From positions 1-15,670 of the forward strand of contig NZCU01000033.1 of the NCBI GenBank assembly GCA_002688395.1: DNA of 15,670 nt, read 5' to 3'. Origin of the DNA: Nanobdellota archaeon (GTDB taxonomy: Archaea > Nanobdellota > Nanobdellia > SCGC-AAA011-G17 > ARS1403). Positions within the stretch are counted from its first letter, which is position 1. The number at the start of each line of letters is the position of its first letter. The translations under genes were made by a program, and so were the position numbers. Shown piece by piece: positions 1-4,588 of this stretch. The notes under the pieces were generated by a model, which made no database searches, was not told where the DNA came from, and saw nothing but the letters and a program-made list of their open reading frames with translations.

Positions 1-6
1 TTAAAG

Positions 7-1173
7 TTATCGTTCGTAGATTTTTGCGTTATCTGTAAATGTGGTTACTTCTCCTAGTTGTTTATCGGGGAATACTTCGAACATTAATTTTCTATCTTCT
101 AATAATTGGAAGAACACAACTCCTTGATTGTTGTTAGTATTTTCTGCGTATTTTACTTTTTCTAAAGTTGACCTATCCCATTCATTTCCATCTAAAGTGT
201 AATACCGATAATCAACTAAAACATATTTTATTAATCCATCTTCAACTCCAACTTCAGCTGGGTTTGGTGAATTATTTTTAACTCCGAATTGTGCTTCTTT
301 TCCCCCGTAGTCTCCCATTGAGATAATTATATGGTTAGGGTCTAGATAATCTGGAGATATAGATAAATGTCCAACCCAATAGTTGTTTAATTCTGCATCG
401 CCTGCATACCAATTTGTGTCATCTCTAAACCAATTTCCAATTAATTTTCCATCAATATCATAATCGATTTTTCCACTGATGGGTTTATGGGTTCTTACAC
501 TTAAATCTATTAATTTACTTTTTATTGGTTCATTGAAATATTCTATTGTGTCTGGTACATGAATTTTCCAAGGTTCTCCTCTGTAATGTTCTGGTATTAA
601 TAATCCTGTTAATATTACATCTTGATCAACTAAATTGTAATCAACATTATTTTTGTAATAACCTAGAATTTCTCCAGCTTCTATTGAAATTCTTTTTGAA
701 AAGCGTTCTTTATCAGAAATCTTTCCCTTTAGTCTTTCAGATAATACATCTATGTGAATGTAAATACTTGAAATTGTACATGTGTGATCGATAACTAATC
801 TGTAATCTTCTCCAGGTGGAGCTCCTGGCATATGATCTAAGCTTTCTAAAACTCCTTTACCTGGAGAGTAGACTTCTATGTCTGCATTTTTATTAGCAAA
901 ATTTTGAAAATATTGGTGGTCTATTGGAGTTACATGTCCACCCGTCATTAATCCTAAAGGTAAGAGAAGTTCTGTTTTTTCTAAATTAACTGGTGGAAAA
1001 TCAAAGGTAACTTTTTCTCCTTCGCAATCTGTTCTTCTGAATTGTTCATGTCGTTCTTCGCTTGATAGTTCTTGCTCTTGAGTTTCTTGTTGTTCTACGT
1101 CTGAAGTTTCGTGAGTAACTGCTTGACATCCAGATATGAAAATTACAAGTAATAGAAAAATTATCTTTTTCAT
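7..1173 (-). CDS. Putative lipoprotein with a degenerate M23 (LytM)-like domain
   Basis: 388 aa. Residues 1-16 form a lipoprotein signal: lysines 2-3, a hydrophobic core and a lipobox I-S-G-C with Cys16, so the mature protein is probably lipid-anchored outside the cytoplasmic membrane. Residues 20-45 are a Glu/Gln-rich linker. Residues 70-145 resemble the LytM/M23 peptidase fold: an LPLG stretch, then GHVTPIDH (His80, Asp85, His86), a segment VYSPGKGVLES like the M23 core strand, and IDH...YIHID (His130, His140). The usual M23 zinc ligands (HxxxD and HxH) are only partly recognisable, so activity is uncertain. Residues 230-388 are beta-rich and unrecognised. The start is supported by a TATA box 26 nt upstream. 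It is transcribed divergently from the neighbouring 75-aa gene. The M23-like assignment is from motif recall, not a search. Confidence 0.6.
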   Translation of the reverse strand: MKKIIFLLLVIFISGCQAVTHETSDVEQQETQEQELSSEERHEQFRRTDCEGEKVTFDFPPVNLEKTELLLPLGLMTGGHVTPIDHQYFQNFANKNADIEVYSPGKGVLESLDHMPGAPPGEDYRLVIDHTCTISSIYIHIDVLSERLKGKISDKERFSKRISIEAGEILGYYKNNVDYNLVDQDVILTGLLIPEHYRGEPWKIHVPDTIEYFNEPIKSKLIDLSVRTHKPISGKIDYDIDGKLIGNWFRDDTNWYAGDAELNNYWVGHLSISPDYLDPNHIIISMGDYGGKEAQFGVKNNSPNPAEVGVEDGLIKYVLVDYRYYTLDGNEWDRSTLEKVKYAENTNNNQGVVFFQLLEDRKLMFEVFPDKQLGEVTTFTDNAKIYER

Positions 1174-1193
1174 ATATTAAAAAATGGTTAGAT

Positions 1194-1204
1194 TATATTT
1201 AAAA
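1194..1204 (-). promoter_or_regulatory. TATA box of the lipoprotein gene
   Basis: TTTTAAATATA on the minus strand, centred 26 nt upstream of the ATG at 1173. There is no Shine-Dalgarno sequence, so the transcript is probably leaderless. It shares a 68-bp divergent intergenic region with the 75-aa gene. Confidence 0.55.
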
Positions 1205-1210
1205 GTAAGG

Positions 1211-1219
1211 TTTTTAAAG
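1211..1219 (+). promoter_or_regulatory. TATA box of the 75-aa gene
   Basis: TTTTTAAAG centred 27 nt upstream of the ATG at 1242, matching the leaderless spacing seen at the other genes here. It helps to justify the short reading frame as real. Confidence 0.5.
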
Positions 1220-1241
1220 GGAAAATTTCTAATAAAACAAT

Positions 1242-1469
1242 ATGATAACAGTTTCAAATGCTCAAGAAAGGCCTGATTTGGGGGAGAGAATTAGCGCTGC
1301 TGGATTTGGTTTAGCTGGTGTATGCTTTAGTCCCGTCTATGGTTTAGGTTGTGTTGCGGGTTTATTAAGGGATGGTGATGTTGGAAAATTTAATGGAAGA
1401 TGTGAAGACTATTATGAGTTTATGAAAATCACTGCTGAAGTTGTTATGGGTAAAAAATATTCTTTCTAA
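1242..1469 (+). CDS. Small hypothetical protein with a Gly-rich apolar segment
   Basis: 75 aa, not recognised. Residues about 18-42 are apolar and glycine-rich (ISAAGFGLAGV..., then YGLGCVAGLL) and contain two cysteines; a third follows at about residue 54. This segment could insert in or lie on a membrane. The C-terminal half is polar and probably helical (EDYYEFMKITAEVV). There is no N-terminal signal peptide. The frame is supported by a well-placed TATA box and by a small inverted repeat after the stop. It is divergent from the lipoprotein gene and precedes the 105-aa gene on the same strand, which has its own promoter. Function unknown. Confidence 0.55.
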   Translation: MITVSNAQERPDLGERISAAGFGLAGVCFSPVYGLGCVAGLLRDGDVGKFNGRCEDYYEFMKITAEVVMGKKYSF

Positions 1470-1472
1470 GAA

Positions 1473-1494
1473 TCTACATTGTAGAAATTTTAAG
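1473..1494 (+). terminator. Possible terminator after the 75-aa gene
   Basis: A short inverted repeat TCTAC-ATT-GTAGA (1473-1485) is followed by a T-rich run, 3 nt after the stop codon. The stem is only 5 bp, so this is a weak call. Confidence 0.3.
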
Positions 1495-1496
1495 TT

Positions 1497-1515
1497 TTGC
1501 TTAAAAGTTTTATTT
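1497..1515. repeat. 19-nt direct repeat, copy 1
   Basis: TTGCTTAAAAGTTTTATTT, repeated exactly at 2031-2049. The core CTTAAAAG is TATA-like in both directions. This copy lies just upstream of the promoter of the 105-aa gene. Confidence 0.6.
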
Positions 1516-1523
1516 TAGGAAAA

Positions 1524-1532
1524 GTTTTTAAG
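1524..1532 (+). promoter_or_regulatory. TATA box of the 105-aa gene
   Basis: GTTTTTAAG preceded by a purine-rich GGAAAA (possible BRE), centred 28 nt upstream of the ATG at 1556. There is no Shine-Dalgarno sequence. Confidence 0.5.
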
Positions 1533-1555
1533 GTGAACATTTTTATACATTTCTA

Positions 1556-1873
1556 ATGTCAGAGAAATATATTCAGAGACTCAAAGAAAAAATGGATTCT
1601 GAACACCCTCTTACAGAATCTGGACTATTTTTTGAAGCCACTTATCTGAGAAAAAGAATTAACGCTTTAGAGAGACACTATGGTTCTGATTCGGGCATTC
1701 CTTTCGAAAAGCTTTATGCTTTGGCTGATGAAATTCTTGAAGAATTACGTAGGTCTACAAGAGAAGATGGACTAGACAGGGATTTATTTCTAGAAAAGAT
1801 GGTAGAAACAAAAGAATTACTCGATCTGTGTGGGAGTTCCTTGGTTAAACAGATCCCTCCTAGCGTTGAATAA
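1556..1873 (+). CDS. Small alpha-helical hypothetical protein
   Basis: 105 aa, not recognised. The composition is charged and helical throughout, with heptad-like stretches at about residues 5-13, 27-42 and 50-67 (for example FEKLYALADEILEELRRS). There are no membrane segments, signal peptide or metal-binding motif. It could be a small helical-bundle adaptor or regulator. The start is supported by a TATA box 28 nt upstream. The gene is convergent with the RsbW-like ATPase gene. Its 3' flank carries a hairpin element that recurs, at identical spacing from the stop, after the winged-helix gene ending at 3546; this is the only visible link between the two genes. Confidence 0.6.
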   Translation: MSEKYIQRLKEKMDSEHPLTESGLFFEATYLRKRINALERHYGSDSGIPFEKLYALADEILEELRRSTREDGLDRDLFLEKMVETKELLDLCGSSLVKQIPPSVE

Positions 1874-1877
1874 AAGT

Positions 1878-1897
1878 CGCATAACCTATCTTGTGCG
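1878..1897 (+). other. Hairpin downstream of the 105-aa gene
   Basis: CGCATAA-CCTATC-TTGTGCG can form a 7-bp stem with one G-U pair and a 6-nt loop, starting 5 nt after the stop codon. Its right arm overlaps the shared 3' element at 1890-1910, so the two hairpins are mutually exclusive at the junction. Confidence 0.4.
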
Positions 1898-1910
1898 AAC
1901 CTTTTGTTCG
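1890..1910 (+). repeat. Shared 3' hairpin element, copy 1
   Basis: CTTGTGCGAAC-CTTTT-GTTCG: a conserved 11-mer whose last five bases pair with GTTCG (5-bp stem, 5-nt loop). It begins exactly 16 nt after the stop codon of the 105-aa gene. The same element, in sense orientation and at the same distance, follows the gene ending at 3546. It may be a processing, termination or protein-binding site in the 3' UTR. The remaining bases to 2047 are AT-rich convergent intergenic DNA with no gene seen. Confidence 0.55.
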
Positions 1911-2030
1911 GTAAACTTTATTTTTGTGAATAATGTGTTATATGTGCCTTATTAGTACTATCCGGACCTAAGTTTTGGGGAAAAGTAAGGCTAAAAAATT
2001 AAATTTTACTTATAATAAATATTTTAAGAA

Positions 2031-2049
2031 TTGCTTAAAAGTTTTATTT
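2031..2049. repeat. 19-nt direct repeat, copy 2
   Basis: Exact copy of 1497-1515, here overlapping the last two bases of the minus-strand ATPase gene and its 3' flank. Confidence 0.6.
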
Positions 2050-2641
2050 ATATTTTCTCAGGATTTAGACTAGTTAAATGAACTACTAATCCTCCTTCTG
2101 GAGATTTAAAATATTGTACATTATCTGAATATGTATGTGTAAAGAAGATACCCCTACCAAGGTTCTCATTATTTGGTCTATCTCTACCGGCAAACTCATA
2201 AAAACCCATTACTTGTTCTTCATGTCTTCCTTCCCTATGTATTAGTATGAAAGGTATTAATTCTGGGTCTATTACTCCTCCTTCGTCAATAACTGCTATT
2301 TCTGCAGAAGCATCATTTACTTTCCTAGAAATTGTTACTTGTTTTGAGGGATCTCTTCTATTCCCATGCTGAAATGCATTAAGAACCATTTCATAAAGAG
2401 GTGTTGTTAGTGTATATAAGTTATATCCTTCCCCTTCTATTGAATTAACTACATGTGTTACTGTTGCTTTTATCTCTCTTTTGTAACTATCTGGGTGGAA
2501 AAAGAAGTTCTCTGTTGTGTATTCAGGTCTTATTTCATAAGGTTCTACGTCGAAATCTCTTAAATTTAAAACCCCATGTTCCCTCATTAGCCTTCTAACT
2601 AATGAATCCACTACATCTACGTCAAATATGTCTTTTGCCAT
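2048..2641 (-). CDS. RsbW/SpoIIAB-like histidine-kinase-type ATPase
   Basis: 197 aa. Residues about 55-192 form a stand-alone GHKL (HATPase_c) domain. The N box is E84-MVL-N88-AFQH-GN, a close match to the ExxxNAxxHG box of the RsbW/SpoIIAB serine kinase class; the G1 box is VIDEGG (Asp119), and the G2 region is LGRGIFFTHTYSDNVQY (161-177), like the GRGL...D.V.Y end of that class. There is no DHp, receiver or sensor domain. The N-terminal 50 residues are unrecognised. Bacterial relatives phosphorylate anti-sigma antagonists, but archaea lack sigma-70 factors, so the partner here is unknown; a protein-serine kinase or ATP-dependent switch role is inference. A weaker TATA-like stretch lies about 30 nt upstream of the ATG. 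The winged-helix gene ending at 2709 lies upstream on the same strand, a possible functional link. Confidence 0.7.
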   Translation of the reverse strand: MAKDIFDVDVVDSLVRRLMREHGVLNLRDFDVEPYEIRPEYTTENFFFHPDSYKREIKATVTHVVNSIEGEGYNLYTLTTPLYEMVLNAFQHGNRRDPSKQVTISRKVNDASAEIAVIDEGGVIDPELIPFILIHREGRHEEQVMGFYEFAGRDRPNNENLGRGIFFTHTYSDNVQYFKSPEGGLVVHLTSLNPEKI

Positions 2642-2708
2642 GTTATTTTATCACAGAACTCTTTTTTGTATATTTATTAGTATTTTATGCTTTTAAAGCT
2701 TTCTAAGG

Positions 2709-3260
2709 CTATTCTTTAATAATTTTCTTTAATTTTTTAGCTCTTCCTTCATCCAAATATATGGCTCCTTTAATTGTAGACTTAACATATGCCTTTTTTC
2801 TTTGAATTTTCTTATGTAGTAATCCTGTTTCTTCTAATGTCGAGGTATATTCGGATAATGTTGATCTAATAGTGTTATAATCCTTCTCTGGGTATGCTTG
2901 TTTTGCTATATCTGTTAAGGAGATCCACTCTAATCCAGATTCTAGATGTAAACTAATTATCTCCATGAATAATCTTTTTTGTGAATCTGTTAAAGAACTT
3001 AAATGATCAAAAATTTCTCTAAATTCCGTGGCCTCTTTTTTTGGTAAATCTTTAGTTGTTATTGATGAAAAAAGTTTTTCTAGCTGAAGAACCCTATTGT
3101 AAATTTCATCTAATTTATTATTATGGTGTGAATGATGATCATTTACTTTTCTGTGTGTTGATAAAAAATCTTTTTTTATTTGAGAAAAAGAATGGCTTAA
3201 ACTTTCTTCCATTTCTTTTATTCTTTTTTCCATCTTTTTATTTTTAAAAAACCTAAACAT
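2709..3260 (-). CDS. Coiled-coil plus winged-helix DNA-binding protein (first of a pair)
   Basis: 183 aa. Residues 5-65 are heptad-rich coiled coil interrupted by a His-rich patch (DHHSHHNNK, 41-49) that might bind metal. Residues 88-165 look like a winged helix: LTDSQKRLFMEII (helix 1), SLTDIAKQAYPEKDYNTIRSTLSEYTSTLEETGLL (helix-turn-helix, residues 114-148) and a basic beta wing (KKIQRKKAYVKST). The tail is lysine-rich. The layout matches the protein encoded at 3546-4178, with similar words around the first helix (SLT...F...I..L...LE), so they are probably distant paralogues. Likely a dimeric transcription regulator. The start is supported by TTTAAATAAA 26 nt upstream; palindromes GTTCGACGAAC lie directly behind that TATA box and are candidate operator sites. 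Confidence 0.7.
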   Translation of the reverse strand: MFRFFKNKKMEKRIKEMEESLSHSFSQIKKDFLSTHRKVNDHHSHHNNKLDEIYNRVLQLEKLFSSITTKDLPKKEATEFREIFDHLSSLTDSQKRLFMEIISLHLESGLEWISLTDIAKQAYPEKDYNTIRSTLSEYTSTLEETGLLHKKIQRKKAYVKSTIKGAIYLDEGRAKKLKKIIKE

Positions 3261-3280
3261 ATATTTTACAAAGATTAAAT

Positions 3281-3290
3281 TTTATTTAAA
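3281..3290 (-). promoter_or_regulatory. TATA box of the first winged-helix gene
   Basis: TTTAAATAAA on the minus strand, centred about 26 nt from the ATG at 3260. The first GTTCG-A-CGAAC palindrome starts 10 nt behind it, where an activator or competitor of TFB would sit. Confidence 0.55.
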
Positions 3291-3299
3291 GGTTTCTAT

Positions 3300-3343
3300 G
3301 TTCGACGAACGTTCTACAACTGTCGTAGAATGGTTCGACGAAC
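3300..3343. other. Imperfect 44-nt hairpin
   Basis: The left arm 3300-3317 pairs with 3325-3343: six pairs (TTCTAC/GTAGAA region), a one-versus-two-base bulge, five pairs, one mismatch and five pairs, around a 7-nt loop AACTGTC. Because each arm is itself palindromic, smaller cruciforms are alternatives. Confidence 0.6.
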
Positions 3344-3507
3344 GTTCTACGAACAATAATTTAAGTGTCGTGGGACATCGTAGGAAACAAAAATTAACAG
3401 CCATATACATAAGCTACAAGCCATATTGTTATTAAGAAGTGTCGTAAGTATCGTCGATTTTTGTAAGATGGTTCTATGAACATTCGAAGACGTAAGTTAC
3501 ACGTAAT

Positions 3508-3529
3508 CGAACAATAAAGTTCGCACAAG
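3508..3529 (-). repeat. Shared 3' hairpin element, copy 2
   Basis: On the minus strand CTTGTGCGAAC-TTTATT-GTTCG, starting exactly 16 nt after the stop codon at 3546. The 11-mer and the pairing GTTCG arm are identical to copy 1 at 1890-1910, while the loop differs (6 versus 5 nt) and the flanks are unrelated. Confidence 0.55.
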
Positions 3530-3545
3530 TCGAAGAAGTGAGGGG

Positions 3546-4178
3546 TTAAAATTGATCTGAAAGGTTTCTTTGGAGAGGATCTAGGTCATAATACATGCTA
3601 GTGAGGGCTTTTTTGAGACCTAATTTACGAAATTCTGGCAAAAGTGAGAGGTTTACTATACGATTATTGATCTTTTTCTTGATTATGGGTATGTTTTTCT
3701 CGAATAATTTGGTTACATATGCCCTTATACAGCCTTCTGAGAGATTTAGACGCTTAGAGATGTCTAAAAAGCGTACAATTTCTAATTCTTCCTCTAATTG
3801 GTATATTGTTAGAAAAGTGAGGAACTCCTTCCTTGTTAAGGATTGAAATTGTGATTTTATACCTTCTTGCAGGTCTTTTGACTGCTCTAATTGTTCAATA
3901 GTTGAGTGCTTAAGTGCTTGCTTGCTTGCTTGCTTGCTTAAGACCCCTTCATTTCCATTGGAACTTACCACCCCAATAGAAGGTTTATTTATGCTTAATT
4001 TCTCTAAAAAAGGAATAATTTTGCTTAGTTCTTCTTTTAAACCTGAAATATTGCTTTTTATTTCATTTAACTCTGATTTTAAACTTAGAATTTCATTATC
4101 TACCCTATTTATATCTTCTTTTGCATTTTTAAATGCATTTCTTACTTTATCTTGGAAAAGAGGGTCATTTTCTGCCAT
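3546..4178 (-). CDS. Coiled-coil plus winged-helix DNA-binding protein with an internal tetranucleotide repeat
   Basis: 210 aa. Residues 18-62 are a strong coiled coil (INRVDNEILSLKSELNEI and following heptads). Residues 63-112 are a low-complexity linker that includes LSKQASKQALKHS (80-92), encoded by a repeated tetranucleotide. Residues 113-178 form a winged helix: LTRKEFLTFLTIYQLEEE, then FLDISKRLNLSEGCIRAYVTKLFEKNIP (137-164, recognition helix around 149-159) and a basic wing KKKINNRIVNLS. Probably a dimeric transcription regulator, related in layout to the protein at 2709-3260. The promoter holds five TGCTTAA boxes, which suggests autoregulation. A change in repeat number in the linker would shift the frame and cut off the winged helix, so expression could be phase-variable; this is inference. 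Confidence 0.7.
   Translation of the reverse strand: MAENDPLFQDKVRNAFKNAKEDINRVDNEILSLKSELNEIKSNISGLKEELSKIIPFLEKLSINKPSIGVVSSNGNEGVLSKQASKQALKHSTIEQLEQSKDLQEGIKSQFQSLTRKEFLTFLTIYQLEEELEIVRFLDISKRLNLSEGCIRAYVTKLFEKNIPIIKKKINNRIVNLSLLPEFRKLGLKKALTSMYYDLDPLQRNLSDQF
3904..3941. repeat. (TGCT)6 tetranucleotide tract with an embedded promoter-like copy
   Basis: Six uninterrupted TGCT units run from 3915 to 3938 inside the coding sequence, ending in TAA on the plus strand. The 20 nt at 3904-3923 are identical to 4193-4212 in the gene's own promoter region. Tetranucleotide units are not a multiple of three, so slippage would cause frameshifts. Confidence 0.8.
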
Positions 4179-4184
4179 TTTGAG

Positions 4185-4232
4185 TGCTTAACGAGTGCTT
4201 AAGTGCTTGCTTAATGATTGCTTAATGCTTAA
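4185..4232 (-). promoter_or_regulatory. Array of five TGCTTAA boxes (putative operator)
   Basis: TGCTTAA (TTAAGCA in gene sense) occurs at 4185, 4196, 4208, 4219 and 4226, intervals of 11, 12, 11 and 7 bp. The first three intervals are near one helical turn, as expected for protein molecules binding one face of DNA. The array fills the gap from the start codon to the TATA-like sequence, so a bound regulator would block transcription. The likely binder is the winged-helix protein encoded next to it; inference. Confidence 0.6.
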
Positions 4233-4240
4233 TATATTAA
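4231..4240 (-). promoter_or_regulatory. TATA-like element of the second winged-helix gene
   Basis: TTAATATATT on the minus strand, about 58 nt before the ATG at 4178, unlike the 25-30 nt seen elsewhere. This predicts a leader of about 30 nt made of TTAAGCA repeats. The last box of the array overlaps it. Confidence 0.4.
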
Positions 4241-4284
4241 AAATTTATTGTTCGGGACTATATATCTCGAGGAGAGGAGTTGTT

Positions 4285-4306
4285 TAAATGCTGTAAACAG
4301 CATTTA
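4285..4306. other. Perfect 9-bp inverted repeat between divergent genes
   Basis: TAAATGCTG-TAAA-CAGCATTTA, followed directly by an 11-bp palindrome TAGAG-G-CTCTA (4305-4315). It lies about 20 bp behind the TATA box of the histone-fold gene, a position suited to an operator. An alternative pairing TGTTTA/TAAACA (4281-4286 with 4294-4299) is also possible. Confidence 0.55.
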
Positions 4307-4327
4307 GAGGCTCTAAAACCATAAATT

Positions 4328-4336
4328 ATTTAAATA
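4328..4336 (+). promoter_or_regulatory. TATA box of the histone-fold gene
   Basis: A TATTTAAAT-type sequence in the run ATTATTTAAATAAA. It would place transcription start near 4358, giving a leader of about 30 nt that carries the Shine-Dalgarno site. A second AT-rich candidate at 4355-4367 would give a leaderless transcript. Confidence 0.4.
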
Positions 4337-4375
4337 AACGCCGATTTGATATTATTATATTAAATTAAAAATAGT

Positions 4376-4382
4376 GAGGTGG
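4376..4382 (+). promoter_or_regulatory. Strong Shine-Dalgarno site
   Basis: GAGGTGG, 5 nt before the ATG at 4388, complementary to the archaeal 16S 3' end. It is the only clear such site noticed in this window, where other starts look leaderless or coupled. Confidence 0.7.
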
Positions 4383-4387
4383 AATAA

Positions 4388-4558
4388 ATGGCAGATTTGG
4401 TTGTAGTAAGGTCCAAAATTAAGGAACATGCAGACGGATGTAATGTTTCTGGTGATTTTGCTAGCTCTTTAAATGATAAAGTTGTAGCTTTAATAAGCGA
4501 TGCTGCAGGTAGAGCAAAAGCAAATAGTAGAAAAACTGTTCAAGGAAAGGATCTATAA
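4388..4558 (+). CDS. Short histone-fold protein (DUF1931-like)
   Basis: 56 aa. The pattern is that of a histone fold: helix 1 (VVVRSKIKEHADGCN), a loop leading to a long helix 2 (SGDFASSLNDKVVALISDAAGRAKANS) and RKTVQGKDL, equivalent to the RKT...ED(I/L) loop-and-helix motif of archaeal histones, whose Arg-Asp pair stabilises the fold. The protein stops just as helix 3 would begin, so helix 3 is almost absent, as in DUF1931-type and some bacterial histone proteins. It probably binds DNA as a dimer; whether it compacts DNA or acts as a transcription factor cannot be told from sequence. A strong Shine-Dalgarno site suggests high translation, and a hairpin with a T-rich tract follows the stop. 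It is divergent from the second winged-helix gene. Confidence 0.72.
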   Translation: MADLVVVRSKIKEHADGCNVSGDFASSLNDKVVALISDAAGRAKANSRKTVQGKDL

Positions 4559-4580
4559 GGTCCTTATTTTATTTTTTTAT
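4547..4580 (+). terminator. Terminator of the histone-fold gene
   Basis: AAGGA (4547-4551) pairs with TCCTT (4561-4565) across the stop codon, followed by a T-rich tract to 4580. Archaeal termination mainly needs the T-rich tract, which is clear here. Confidence 0.5.
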
Positions 4581-4588
4581 TTAAAGAA

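Larger units (their letters stand above)
3293..3545. repeat. Palindrome- and repeat-rich spacer between two winged-helix genes
   Basis: No gene seen. The spacer holds GTTCG-A-CGAAC at 3300-3310 and 3333-3343, and GTTC-TAY-GAAC at 3344-3354 and 3471-3481. GTTCGACGAACGTTCTAC is repeated at 3300-3317 and 3333-3350. AAGTGTCGT recurs at 3363 and 3437, and AGCCATAT at 3399 and 3419. Bases 3300-3343 can form an imperfect 16-bp hairpin. It also contains a shared 3' element at 3508-3529. Possible roles are a cluster of regulator sites, a structured RNA or a remnant of a small mobile element. Confidence 0.65.

Noticed and set aside
546..794. Open frame on the plus strand inside the lipoprotein gene
   Set aside because: Low-complexity Leu/Phe/Cys-rich product, opposite to a supported gene. 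The frames at 3056-3247, 3595-3846, 3922-4191, 4710-4949, 5473-5736, 7318-7542, 8332-8574, 8812-9219, 8849-9055 (plus) and 11138-11356, 11612-11911, 12864-13046 (minus) were rejected for the same reason.
1874..2047. A tRNA or small structured RNA gene in the convergent gap
   Set aside because: Two short hairpins exist, but no T-loop sequence, acceptor stem or cloverleaf could be drawn, and no promoter is evident.
3299..3345. GGTTCGA in the spacer as a tRNA T-loop
   Set aside because: The neighbouring bases form a GTTCG-A-CGAAC palindrome and do not fit a T-arm; no anticodon or D-arm lies nearby.
3300..3354. Repeats in the palindromic spacer as a CRISPR array
   Set aside because: Only two copies of the 18-nt repeat, with a 15-nt gap, strongly palindromic, and no cas genes in the window.
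3508..4254. Insertion sequence bounded by CGAACAATAAA inverted repeats
   Set aside because: The repeats are only 11 bp, no target duplication is seen, and the enclosed gene is a regulator, not a transposase. Kept only as a low-interest observation.
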